Shown piece by piece: positions 1 through 8,041 of a stretch of 64,000 nt of DNA. The notes below the pieces were generated by a model that saw only the letters and a list, made by a program, of their open reading frames with translations, ran no database searches and was not told the origin of the DNA. Position 1 is the first letter of the stretch. Every line of letters begins with the position of its first letter. The stretch covers positions 4,154,001-4,218,000 of the forward strand of contig NC_017030.1 of the NCBI RefSeq assembly GCF_000255295.1, written 5' to 3'. A program made the position numbers and the translations under genes. Source of the DNA: Corallococcus coralloides DSM 2259. GTDB lineage: Bacteria > Myxococcota > Myxococcia > Myxococcales > Myxococcaceae.

Positions 1-1
1 C

Positions 2-37
2 GAGTCTACCGCCGTGATCTCCGGAGTAGACTCTTTC
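2..37. terminator. Hairpin ahead of the first gene, likely terminator
   Basis: An 8-bp perfect inverted repeat, GAGTCTAC (2-9) with GTAGACTC (26-33), is followed by a short run TTTCC. It lies before the methyltransferase start at 72 and probably ends a gene lying left of the window. The T-run is short, so an attenuator or plain hairpin is also possible. Confidence 0.45.
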
Positions 38-71
38 CGTGGAAGGTGGATGACAGGAAAGGTCGTGCGGA

Positions 72-809
72 ATGGCGGCTCAATACGATGACATCGCCGT
101 GAAGCTGTCGGACTGGGATGTCCTACCCGTGCGCTCGGAGTACCTCGAAGGCCACACGTTCTTCAAAGCGCTCGGCTCCGTGAAGGGACAGTCCGTCCTG
201 GACCTGGCCTGTGGTGACGGGCTGTACACGCGGCAACTCCAGGCGCGGGGCGCGCACCGGGTGGCCGGCGTGGACATCTCCGAGGAGATGATCCGCGTCG
301 CCCGGCAGCACGAAGCAGCCCAGCCCCTGGGAATCGAGTACCACGTGTCGGACGTGGCCGACATGGCGCCGCTGGGCGTCTTCGATTGCGTGACGGCCGT
401 CTATCTCCTGCACTACGCGAGCTCGCCCGAGCACCTGCTGCGCATGTGCCGGAGCATCCACGCCCACCTGAAGCCCGGGGGCCGCTTCGTCACGTACACC
501 TTCAACCCCGGGTTCAGCGCGAAGGGGCCCAACAGCACCCGCTACGGCATCACGATGTTGGACTTCCCGGAGTCGCCCCGGGAAGGGCAGGGCATCTCCG
601 CGGAGCTGCACGCGAAGACGCCCTTCACCATCCACTTCTCCCACTGGAGCCGTGACACGTACGAGCGCGCCCTGCGTGAGGCGGGCTTCCACCGCCTCAC
701 CTGGATGCGCCCGGAATGCTCCCCCGAAGGCATCGCCCGGTACGGCCAGGAGTTCTGGCAGGACTATCTCGACAACCCGCACGCGGTCGCGCTGCGCTGC
801 GAGCGGTGA
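72..809 (+). CDS. Class I SAM-dependent methyltransferase
   Basis: A 245-residue soluble protein with a class I Rossmann methyltransferase core. Motif I, VLDLACGDG, lies at residues 42-50 and binds S-adenosylmethionine. The acidic end of strand 2 follows at VAGVDIS (64-70). Length fits the small-molecule methyltransferase group (Methyltransf_11/25-like). The ATG at 72 is preceded by AGGAAAGG about ten bases upstream. It stands alone: a hairpin precedes it and a mobile-element graveyard follows. The substrate cannot be read from the sequence. The base composition is typical of the host chromosome, so it probably predates the insertion of the low-GC island downstream. Confidence 0.85.
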   Translation: MAAQYDDIAVKLSDWDVLPVRSEYLEGHTFFKALGSVKGQSVLDLACGDGLYTRQLQARGAHRVAGVDISEEMIRVARQHEAAQPLGIEYHVSDVADMAPLGVFDCVTAVYLLHYASSPEHLLRMCRSIHAHLKPGGRFVTYTFNPGFSAKGPNSTRYGITMLDFPESPREGQGISAELHAKTPFTIHFSHWSRDTYERALREAGFHRLTWMRPECSPEGIARYGQEFWQDYLDNPHAVALRCER

Positions 810-840
810 GCTGCCTCTGTCCGTGTGGCGCCTAAAGGGC

Positions 841-867
841 GGAGCCGGCGGGAATCGAAGCCTCGTA
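841..867 (-). other. tRNA/tmRNA 3'-end-like fragment, possible att remnant
   Basis: Read on the minus strand this contains TTCGATTCCCGCCGGCTCC, which looks like the T-loop, 3' T-stem and acceptor strand of a tmRNA or tRNA. The expected 5' half of the T-stem is absent (GAGGC does not pair with CCCGC), so it is not a functional RNA gene. Only the 3' half of such a gene is kept at many integrase attachment sites. Its position beside a broken transposase and a low-GC island makes an att remnant plausible. I did not find a second copy in the window. Confidence 0.3.
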
Positions 868-994
868 GGGGAAATTGCCCCCGCCTTGGCGGACAGTCAT
901 CTACCTGTCCGCCCCTCTGAAAAGCGGTGCACCCTACAGTCCGGGAGCGTTCGGGTGCGTCCAGTCAACTTGGTCCATTCTTGGTCCCAACTGC

Positions 995-1575
995 TCACTT
1001 GGAACCGCACGACAGCGGTAAGTACCCTCGCCGCTCCGAATCCGTGGGGCCCGCGCCGTGCGCAGTAGTAGTCAGCGCCTCGAAGGCCTGCGTCTCATGG
1101 CGCTGGCCCGCCGTCAGCTCGAAAACGAGCGGCCTGCCCTGGCCCTCTGCCCGGACGTGCAGCTTGGTGGAAAAGCCTCCCTGGCTGCGGCTCAGCGCTT
1201 CGGCCTCCCCCTCTGACCGGCGTGCCTCGTGCGCCGATCGCATGCTGGTGGTGGCGGATGACGCTGGCGTCTATGAAGTGCAGCGTCCAGTCCAAGTGCT
1301 CAGCTGCGTGCGCTTCAGCATGTAACTGCCGCAGCACGCGCGCCCAGATGACTGCCTCCTGCCACCGGCAGAAGCGGCGGCTGAGCGTCTTCCGACTGCC
1401 GAACTGCTCCCGGGGTACGTCGCGCCACGGCGCCCCACCGTGTGCAGCACGCAGAGGATTCTAACAAGCACGTTGCGCTGGTCATTGTTGGGACAACGTG
1501 GTCCGGCTTCTGGGGCAGCAGCAGCCCGGGCAGCCGCTCACATTAGCATCCGTCAGTTCTCCTCGACTCATGCCA
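995..1575 (-). pseudogene. IS5-family transposase remnant
   Basis: Three minus-strand reading frames together spell a decayed IS5-type DDE transposase. From high to low coordinates the pieces include GAPWRDVPREQFGSRKTLSR (near 1440-1380), LDWTLHFIDASVIRHHQHA (near 1290-1240), then GGFSTKLHVRAEGQGRPL and FELTAGQRHETQAFEAL (near 1180-1080). The middle block carries the DASVIRHHQH stretch where the first catalytic Asp is expected. The frame changes at about 1430 and 1240 and the C-terminal third is missing, so it is not functional. No clear terminal inverted repeats are visible. It borders the low-GC operon and is consistent with past mobile-element activity here. Confidence 0.75.
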
Positions 1576-1616
1576 TCCCAACACCCGACCCTGCTCGAAC
1601 TATTTGCGGACACGGC

Positions 1617-2858
1617 CTAGAAGCGAACCACCTGAATAATGCCCTCAGCATTACTCTTGCCTACGATGGAAGTCGTTCCGTCTTGCGAAACAATGATCGC
1701 AAGTGCTGGGCCCGACTGTCCCTTGCAGAATCGCACGGCTGACTGATGTCTGGCTCCACCCACCTTGCTTAGCTCAATCTCCGTCCAGCGAGAGACGTCT
1801 GCATTTCTTTGCATGATCTTGGTTTCGCTATCAAGCCCTGGGTCAAAATCAATGAACGCTCCAAATCCAGCTATATTCAGATGCTCATCAACCAGGACGG
1901 CGCCGTCGACTGCTGACAAGCGGGCTACAAAGGCCACTGCCTTCTGATACCTTGTCTGCGCCCACTCACTATTGAGCAACTGATAGTAGGAATTGGCATG
2001 CCTAGGGTCGTCCCCTATGAGAGGAAATTCAAACATAGCTTCATTTGGAAGGGGCAGCGCATGTTCAGCGTGCAGCCCTAACGCATCCGAAAGACGGTTG
2101 CAGATCAGTCCCTTGGACTTAAATTTAATCGTAATTCCTCTTGAGATATTCTTGCGCTCCTGTAAGAGAACCGCCCCTCCGTGGTGCAGATCGGTTATTG
2201 CCGAAGCGATATCATACAGCATCCTGCTCTTATGATTGATGGCCTTTTCGGTCGAGCCAAAGCAACCAATAAATCTTCTGACAATTTGCAAGAAATGCGT
2301 AGATGCCAGTACGGGAGAAGATCCCTCAAAAAGGAGAGCATCTCCTTTGTTGAACCGGAGGAGCGGCCGGCCCTTAAGTTGTAGCTTGACTGCGCCGATT
2401 CCACTTGTTTCGGCAAGCACGCCTGATGCAACTCTGGTTGTATTGGTGTTGATTTGCTTATTCCCGTAATGAATAACCCCCCAGACTTCTAGCTCATCCT
2501 GGCCCACCGGTCTTACCCCAAGGTGTGTCGTCGCCGCCTCGACAGCGGGTGCGAGTTTTGCAAGTTCGCGAGGATTAAATGAAATTGGCTTGTCGAACTC
2601 ATAGGAATCGCGCCTGTCGCTGAGGTTCTTTGGTACATCGGTGAATTCGACAGACAGGGCGGTTTGTCTTCCTTCGTCCATGTACTGGGATGCAAAAAAT
2701 GGCACATCCAATAACAGCCCGATTTGCTGCGTGCTCGGGAGAAGCCAAAGGTTTTGGGCAGTAGAGGTGTCGGATGATTCGCTAGAGTATGCCGTTTCCA
2801 GAAGCGACCGTATCCGCGGAGCAAAATGGCTTGGGATTCTAAATTGAGATTGAGACAT
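1617..2858 (-). CDS. DisA/DAC-fold protein, DACNV-like putative nucleotide enzyme or sensor
   Basis: A 413-residue protein (from ATG 2858) and the last gene of a three-gene operon. The C-terminal part resembles the diadenylate cyclase fold. A block LHHGGAVLL (225-232) leads to DGAVLVDEHLNIAGFGAF (318-335), then GGARHQSA (367-374) and LAIIVSQDG (386-394). In DisA/CdaA enzymes the DGA and GTRHRxA motifs make cyclic di-AMP; here the third residue of RHR is Gln372, so activity may be altered or lost. The N-terminal half, with LAKLAPAVEA (99-108) and VWGVIHYGN (125-133), resembles the Pfam DACNV 'probable sensor' type; that family call is from memory. A GTG at 2984 has a good GAAGG site six bases upstream and would add 42 residues. 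Low GC compared with neighbours outside the operon. Role is inferred only. Confidence 0.65.
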   Translation of the reverse strand: MSQSQFRIPSHFAPRIRSLLETAYSSESSDTSTAQNLWLLPSTQQIGLLLDVPFFASQYMDEGRQTALSVEFTDVPKNLSDRRDSYEFDKPISFNPRELAKLAPAVEAATTHLGVRPVGQDELEVWGVIHYGNKQINTNTTRVASGVLAETSGIGAVKLQLKGRPLLRFNKGDALLFEGSSPVLASTHFLQIVRRFIGCFGSTEKAINHKSRMLYDIASAITDLHHGGAVLLQERKNISRGITIKFKSKGLICNRLSDALGLHAEHALPLPNEAMFEFPLIGDDPRHANSYYQLLNSEWAQTRYQKAVAFVARLSAVDGAVLVDEHLNIAGFGAFIDFDPGLDSETKIMQRNADVSRWTEIELSKVGGARHQSAVRFCKGQSGPALAIIVSQDGTTSIVGKSNAEGIIQVVRF

Positions 2859-3029
2859 GTGGCTTGCGGTCAACCTGGGTGAGTGTTGATTGAAGATGAG
2901 CTCCCAATAAGAAGAAGCGCATTCTAAACGCGCTGGCATGAGGCAGTGACGTGCACCAGCGAAGCCTCCTTGCAAGTTGGTCACTCCTAGCCTTCACGGT
3001 TCGGAAATGATTTGGCAACACAAGCTAGG

Positions 3030-4022
3030 CTACCGGCTCTTCTTCCTAGGTCTTGCGGCCTTTTTTGCTTCATCTTCGGCGCGCCGAGCTGCTGCACGGT
3101 TCCTTGCGTCTGTCCCGCCCATTGGAATAAACAAAGACGTTACACCGCCAAGCCATTCAAACTGATCCAGTGCCAAACACGAATTGCCAATGCGCTCGTA
3201 GTGATTTTGATCAACAAACGAATGTGGATCAGCCAAGCGATGCTGTCGGTAGATGTCGGGATAGCAAGTCGCCATGACAAAATCTACAAACTGTCTCGGA
3301 GAGGGCACTGCCGTCACTGGAATACGCATGTGCGGGAAACCAGCTACGTGGAGGTGACAGTCGTGATGCAAGACCCCTTTTCTCTTGGCTGCGGGGTCGA
3401 AATCAATCCGAATCCAAGAAACCAGTTCATCATCAGATGGGCCCTGTAGCTCAAGGCTCAAATCATGTTCTGGTTCCACGATATCTGGAGTAATTCCCGC
3501 AAGTTCCGCAGGATGCGAATCTGACGGAGACTCACTCGTAGTCTCCTCGGGAATAATTCCCAAGGCATCTGCGAAATCTATTTCTGGAGTGCCTGTCGCG
3601 TGTTCAATTTCGGAGACTGGCTCTGCAACGGCATCCTGCTCTGGGAAAACTCCCGCCTTCTCCTCGTCACTAGGTGAAAGTTTCTCAGCGCTTTTGCTTC
3701 CGCCCTCCGTCGCTCCCTCCACAACCGAAGCAGAGCGCGTCGCGTAATACCCCAAGGAAGCGCTAAGGATATTTTGCTTTGACTTGTCGAAAACATAGTA
3801 AAGGCAAATCAAGGCTTCGTCTTCGGCAATCTGAATGGAATACTGCCCATTCATATCCATCATCAATACGTCGCCGCGACAAACCGGCCTGTTGGACTTC
3901 ACGATCTGTCTATTGTCCCAGCTCAGGAAATTGTTAATGCGCTTCCCTCGCAGGTTGATGAAAATGTCGCCCCAGTCTTGATATACCGACAGAAGATCCG
4001 AGGCCAGATCATTTAGGTTCAT
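3030..4022 (-). CDS. DUF2290-like protein of the low-GC operon
   Basis: A 330-residue protein with two parts. Residues 1-100 form a compact start domain. An acidic, Ser/Glu/Pro-rich linker (about 105-200) joins it to a C-terminal domain containing WIRIDFDP, LHHDCHLHVAGFPHMRIPV and PSPRQFVDFVMATCYPD. The pattern of an Asp-Pro step, paired histidines, RIPV and a P-x-x-F-x-x-F segment is what I recall of DUF2290. No biochemical function is known to me. The tail is very basic (KKAARPRKKSR). The ATG at 4022 overlaps the helicase stop by 14 bases and has GAGG six bases upstream, so translation is probably coupled to the helicase. Longer upstream starts in the same frame would lie inside the helicase gene and are less likely. 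Confidence 0.65.
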   Translation of the reverse strand: MNLNDLASDLLSVYQDWGDIFINLRGKRINNFLSWDNRQIVKSNRPVCRGDVLMMDMNGQYSIQIAEDEALICLYYVFDKSKQNILSASLGYYATRSASVVEGATEGGSKSAEKLSPSDEEKAGVFPEQDAVAEPVSEIEHATGTPEIDFADALGIIPEETTSESPSDSHPAELAGITPDIVEPEHDLSLELQGPSDDELVSWIRIDFDPAAKRKGVLHHDCHLHVAGFPHMRIPVTAVPSPRQFVDFVMATCYPDIYRQHRLADPHSFVDQNHYERIGNSCLALDQFEWLGGVTSLFIPMGGTDARNRAAARRAEDEAKKAARPRKKSR

Positions 4023-6177
4023 CCATCGCCTCGCCAAGCTTTCTGTACAGCTCTCGCAGCGCCTCCGGATCCGTCTGGCTAAGCGCGTCTGCGTCGACAT
4101 CAAGAAGTTCCTTCACCGACCGTTTGACTCTCGTCACATGTGCACGCCTGCGACTCGTTTCGAGGTCAAGCTGCCTGATTTTTCGAGGGTCTGGGAACGC
4201 GAATCTGAATCGTGGGATATCGTTCACCAACTTGTGAATTTCAGCCAGAACGGCATCCATTCGCGTGCCACTGCCTGTTACCCGAACCCAGCCCTTCGCC
4301 CTGGAGACGCTCGTAAAGAACCGATTGCGCGCCTCGATCTCCCCTTGGTACGTGGCAATATGCTCCGCATTGATTACATAAACGACGGGAGCCTCGTTGC
4401 CCTTTGCCCTATGCACAGTGGCAAGTGTCACATAGCCTGGTTCTGCAAAAGATGCAGCGTCATGGACAATGCCCGGAATCAACGAGTTAATTCCACGAGC
4501 AAAAAGGAACTGCTGGAGTCGCGCGAGGTCTCGCTTGGCCTCAATCGAGTTCAGCGTGATCACCACAATCTGCTCAGATGGAACTCCCTCCTCTTTGATA
4601 TCCTTCTCAATTGACTCCGCAACCCATCCAAGCTCCGAGGTTCGATCGTCGAACTTCTTCGCTGTAATTAAATCCTGGCTGCCCTTGTATATTCTCTCGA
4701 TTGGGTTGGGGCTATTCTCGTCTGGCCTCGCAATCACGACATTATTGCCTGGAACAAGCTCACCACTTTCGAGTTCGTATCCCACGGCTTTCCAGGATTC
4801 AGTACTGCCTAGCATCTGTACGCATCCTCGTGGCGCATACAGGCCAAGTCCAATGGCATGCGCAAGCATCAGCACGCTCCGCGGACAGCGGTAAGACTTC
4901 TGAAGCACGAGATCCTTCTCTATCCCGCCAGGATACTCGCCCTCCAATGAAACAACAGGGCTACCATCCGGATGACTTCCGAAGAGTTCTTCCAGTTTAG
5001 GCATCTCCAGGGCAGTAAGATTCTGCAATTCATCGTAGGCCCAGTAGACCGAGTGGGGAGGATGTGAGAGTTGATAGGCAACTCTGAAGAACTCTGCAGG
5101 GAAGTCTTGCGCCTCATCAATTAAAATAAAATCATACTCAGGCTCAATGGGCATTTGGAGTGCTGACTGAAGACACGCAGCGAATGGGCTTTCGCCGTTC
5201 ATTCTTCGAGCAGCATTGAAGTCTAATGGGGGGCGATTCTGTCGCTGCGCAAGTTCTGAGTAGACACCAGGACGGCTTCTTCCACCCCAGGCATGTCGAA
5301 TATGCAGCCTGTCCCAATTTGGCCCACTCTCTCCGTTGACCTCATAGAACTCCTGAATCAAACGTTGCGCTTGGCGGTAAAGGCTATGAGTTGAAAATGT
5401 AAAAAGAATCTTCTTCTCAGGATACCGCATGTGGATATTTGCGGCTTTCATAGCCAAGAGCACCGTCTTGCCTGTTCCCGCGAGCCCTCGAATTCGTTGC
5501 GGTCCTTCAGGAACTTGGACGGCAACCTTCTGCTGTTCCAAATCGAGCAAAGAAATCTCTCGATTAAGAGCCTTGATTGCAGCCCCCAGCTTAGTAGGCG
5601 GCTCTTCCACAAGAGGAGCTGGGATGCCTTTCTGCATCAGCGGAGTAACCGACTGAAACACAGACATACACAGCTTCCACTGCTCCTCTGTGAGTTCGGG
5701 CGTTTGAGTGAGGGCTGAGCTGAGATCGCCGTCTTGCCAGACCACTGACTGTCCAGCGCCTATAGGACCGAACTTAGTCTCAAATTCCCTGCGCGAAATG
5801 TTCGGAAATGCGACGGCAGCCTGCGTCTTTAACAGGTGCCGCAAGGCGCGTTGCGCCTTGAACTTGGAATTCAGCGCCTCTGAGAAGTCTTCAGCTTGCA
5901 GAAATGGAGAGTCGATGCTTCCTGCTCCAATACCCCAAACTTCAGACGTTACGACAGTCAAGTCGTCGATTTGGTATGGTAAGCACTTGACTGCGACCGG
6001 ATTGTATCCGCGAGCCAGCACCAGCAAGTCAGGCGGAGCGCCTGCGGAGCGAATGATTGGGTGCTGATAATAGGCAACGCCTTCTGTGTTTTGGAGTGCG
6101 CCGGATAGCCACCCCCAAACAGTCTTGCTTGCTGCGTCGTTTGAGAATGACTGCGAAGGGACAATAAGGTTGATCAT
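4009..6177 (-). CDS. Nuclease-like N-terminus plus UvrD/SF1 helicase
   Basis: A 722-residue protein and the first gene of the operon. SF1 helicase motifs are clear: Walker A GLAGTGKT (231-238), Walker B DEAQD (354-358), a motif III-like AYDELQ (380-385), KSYRCP (427-432), TVHRAKGNEAPVV (587-599) and FTSVSRAKG (621-629). The first 110 residues look like a NERD/PD-(D/E)xK nuclease, with PDLLVL (Asp50) and VAVK (Lys64). The Glu of the ExK motif is replaced by Ala62, so cleavage may be lost. ATG 6177 is chosen because AAGGAG stands eight bases upstream. Such helicases occur in DNA repair and in phage-defence operons; Gabija GajB is one relative by fold, but GajA is absent here. GC is much lower than in flanking genes. 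Confidence 0.8.
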   Translation of the reverse strand: MINLIVPSQSFSNDAASKTVWGWLSGALQNTEGVAYYQHPIIRSAGAPPDLLVLARGYNPVAVKCLPYQIDDLTVVTSEVWGIGAGSIDSPFLQAEDFSEALNSKFKAQRALRHLLKTQAAVAFPNISRREFETKFGPIGAGQSVVWQDGDLSSALTQTPELTEEQWKLCMSVFQSVTPLMQKGIPAPLVEEPPTKLGAAIKALNREISLLDLEQQKVAVQVPEGPQRIRGLAGTGKTVLLAMKAANIHMRYPEKKILFTFSTHSLYRQAQRLIQEFYEVNGESGPNWDRLHIRHAWGGRSRPGVYSELAQRQNRPPLDFNAARRMNGESPFAACLQSALQMPIEPEYDFILIDEAQDFPAEFFRVAYQLSHPPHSVYWAYDELQNLTALEMPKLEELFGSHPDGSPVVSLEGEYPGGIEKDLVLQKSYRCPRSVLMLAHAIGLGLYAPRGCVQMLGSTESWKAVGYELESGELVPGNNVVIARPDENSPNPIERIYKGSQDLITAKKFDDRTSELGWVAESIEKDIKEEGVPSEQIVVITLNSIEAKRDLARLQQFLFARGINSLIPGIVHDAASFAEPGYVTLATVHRAKGNEAPVVYVINAEHIATYQGEIEARNRFFTSVSRAKGWVRVTGSGTRMDAVLAEIHKLVNDIPRFRFAFPDPRKIRQLDLETSRRRAHVTRVKRSVKELLDVDADALSQTDPEALRELYRKLGEAMDEPK

Positions 6178-6695
6178 TGGATTCGCTCCTTGCCTGTGCG
6201 TGCCAATGTGCTCTCGCAATTCAATTTAATCATAAGTAGCCCGCAGCGAGCAGGAACTGCGCCTCCCCCCAGCAGGGATTCTCTTGGCTGCTGCCGGAAG
6301 GGTCGAGCGCGGGCGTGCGTCATTCGAGGCGGGGGCGCGTGCCACGTAATATTTTCGCACGGTCCAGCACGGAGGAATGCAAAGGGGACGCTACTTGTCC
6401 CGCTTCGGGCGCTTCGGCTAGCAATGCCAGGGGCACGTCCTCCGGCTATTGGCGCACCGCGCAGCAGTATCGTAGTAGCTCTCATGCGCAGAGCTTAGAA
6501 TGAAGAGCGGTAACTTTCGAGGGTTCGATGAGTTGCCGTCCCCACTACGGGCATCCCCTGTTGGGGGATGGCGGACTGGGCAGCAAATGCACCACGGGCG
6601 AGACAGCCTCTTGCCGCCCATACGCGCACCGAGTGGGCTCCATGGACTCAAACAATGCGGCGTCCACTCCGTGGCACTGACCATTGAGCGGCGGC
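6178..6695. other. Gene-free junction with one hairpin
   Basis: About 520 bases between the helicase start and the end of the pseudokinase gene. It holds the helicase promoter region, AT-rich around 6215-6240, and a perfect hairpin CATCCCC (6552-6558) with GGGGATG (6564-6570) that could terminate transcription of one side. GC content rises back to the genomic level around 6250, so this probably marks the right edge of the low-GC island. I saw no convincing gene, att repeat or transposase here. Confidence 0.4.
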
Positions 6696-7847
6696 TCATG
6701 CCGGGCTTGGCTCCGTCGTGATGAAATCCTGATGCCTCAGATTCTTTGGGCCCTCCTCCTCGGCCATCGCTTGCCCGGCCCTTCGCAGTGCCGCCTGAAT
6801 CTCCTGCGCCGCCATCCTGGGTGTGTAGCTCCCTCGCGCTCGCAGTACCTTCGCCAAATCATCTTGCAGCGTCAGTGCGGACATATGCCGCTCTGTCGGG
6901 TTGCGCCGCAGCAGCTTGCGGAAGACAGCCCGCGTGGGCTCAGACAGCGCATGCGTTGCCGCTTCTACATCCGCCTGGGTGAAGGTGGCCGCTCGTAATA
7001 TCGTTTCCTCCGGATCCACTCCGCCCCATGCGTTACTCATGCGTGTGATGATGTTGCGCAATAGCTCCGTTTCCCCTTCCGGGACAAGCGCCCATAAATC
7101 CTTTGTCAGCCGGTTGTAAGCACTGAGCAGGTGTTTGCCGGTGGCGAACTCCAGAAGCACCATTCCAAGCGTGAACAAGTCCGAGCGTGCGTCCTCGTGC
7201 TGGCCTAGCAAGGCCTCTGGAGAAGCCCAAAAGACATCTCCCCGGGTGCCGGGGCGGCGCGTGGTGCGCTGGCCGGGAAGTCGTGCGGACGCCACGCCAA
7301 AGTCCGTCAATTTGACCTGTCCATCAAAGGTCACTCGGATGCGTGTCGGGTCAATCGCCCGGTGGACGATTTTCAGTGGATCCCCCTGCGCACTCCGGCA
7401 GGTGTGTGCGTGCGCCAGGGCCCCCGCTATTTTGGCCCCGACATACAGCATGAAGGATTCGGGGAAGTAGCTCTTCTGCTCTGCCGCGACGTCAAGGAGT
7501 GTATTCAGCGAGAAGCCGGAGACTGCTTCCGTAATGACAAACAGAGTGCCCTTGGCTTTGTGCGCTCCATGGACGCAGGCGATGTTCGGGTGTCGGAGGA
7601 AGGTGGCCAACTGGATCTCTTCCTCCAGCCGTTTGCGTGCCTCCTTAGTCACTGCCGCAGAGTCAGACAGCGGCAGCGCTTTGAGGATGACTCGGCGGAC
7701 CACCTTGTTCTTGACGCGCTGGAGAGCCGACAGGACGCGCTCACCATGATGGCCGGGGCCCAGGTCTTCCAGCATTTCGTAAGTGGCACCCTTGAGCGAA
7801 AAGAGCACCAGTCCTTCGGGAAACAGGGAAGTACTAGAGTCCGGCAT
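6696..7847 (-). CDS. Ser/Thr protein kinase-like protein, probable pseudokinase
   Basis: A 383-residue soluble protein with a Hanks-type kinase fold. It keeps the ATP-site lysine (VILK, Lys56) and the DFG motif (Asp182). The catalytic loop is broken: HRDxKxxN reads HRAIDPTR at 162-169, so catalytic Asp is Ala164, the loop Lys is Asp and the magnesium-binding Asn is Arg169. The glycine loop is also poor (GPGHHG, 30-35). It therefore probably acts as a scaffold or regulator, not an enzyme. ATG 7847 is chosen for its AAGGAG eight bases upstream. An out-of-frame ATG sits directly after that site. It lies 194 bases downstream of the kinase at 8042-9835 on the same strand, which suggests a shared signalling function. 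Confidence 0.85.
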   Translation of the reverse strand: MPDSSTSLFPEGLVLFSLKGATYEMLEDLGPGHHGERVLSALQRVKNKVVRRVILKALPLSDSAAVTKEARKRLEEEIQLATFLRHPNIACVHGAHKAKGTLFVITEAVSGFSLNTLLDVAAEQKSYFPESFMLYVGAKIAGALAHAHTCRSAQGDPLKIVHRAIDPTRIRVTFDGQVKLTDFGVASARLPGQRTTRRPGTRGDVFWASPEALLGQHEDARSDLFTLGMVLLEFATGKHLLSAYNRLTKDLWALVPEGETELLRNIITRMSNAWGGVDPEETILRAATFTQADVEAATHALSEPTRAVFRKLLRRNPTERHMSALTLQDDLAKVLRARGSYTPRMAAQEIQAALRRAGQAMAEEEGPKNLRHQDFITTEPSPA

Positions 7848-8041
7848 AGGGCCATCTCCTTGTGAGCGAGCGGGAGCGGGCGCCGCGCCCATGTAGGAAG
7901 GAAGCTAGCGCCAGGTAGGCCCGAAAGAGAAGGACGCCATGGGTTGAAGATTCGGCATTATTGCAACACCGTGGCTGAAGCCATTTGGGGCGTTTTTCAG
8001 GCGCCTTTCTGTAACGCGCCTTTACGCCCCGCGCTCAAAGC

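Noticed and set aside
841-867. Functional tRNA or tmRNA
   Set aside because: Only the 3' half is recognisable; the T-stem does not pair and no anticodon arm precedes it.
1617-6177. Gabija, Hachiman or another named anti-phage system
   Set aside because: The helicase is UvrD-like as in Gabija, but no TOPRIM-ATPase (GajA) is present and the partners differ. The trio cannot be assigned to any named system I know.
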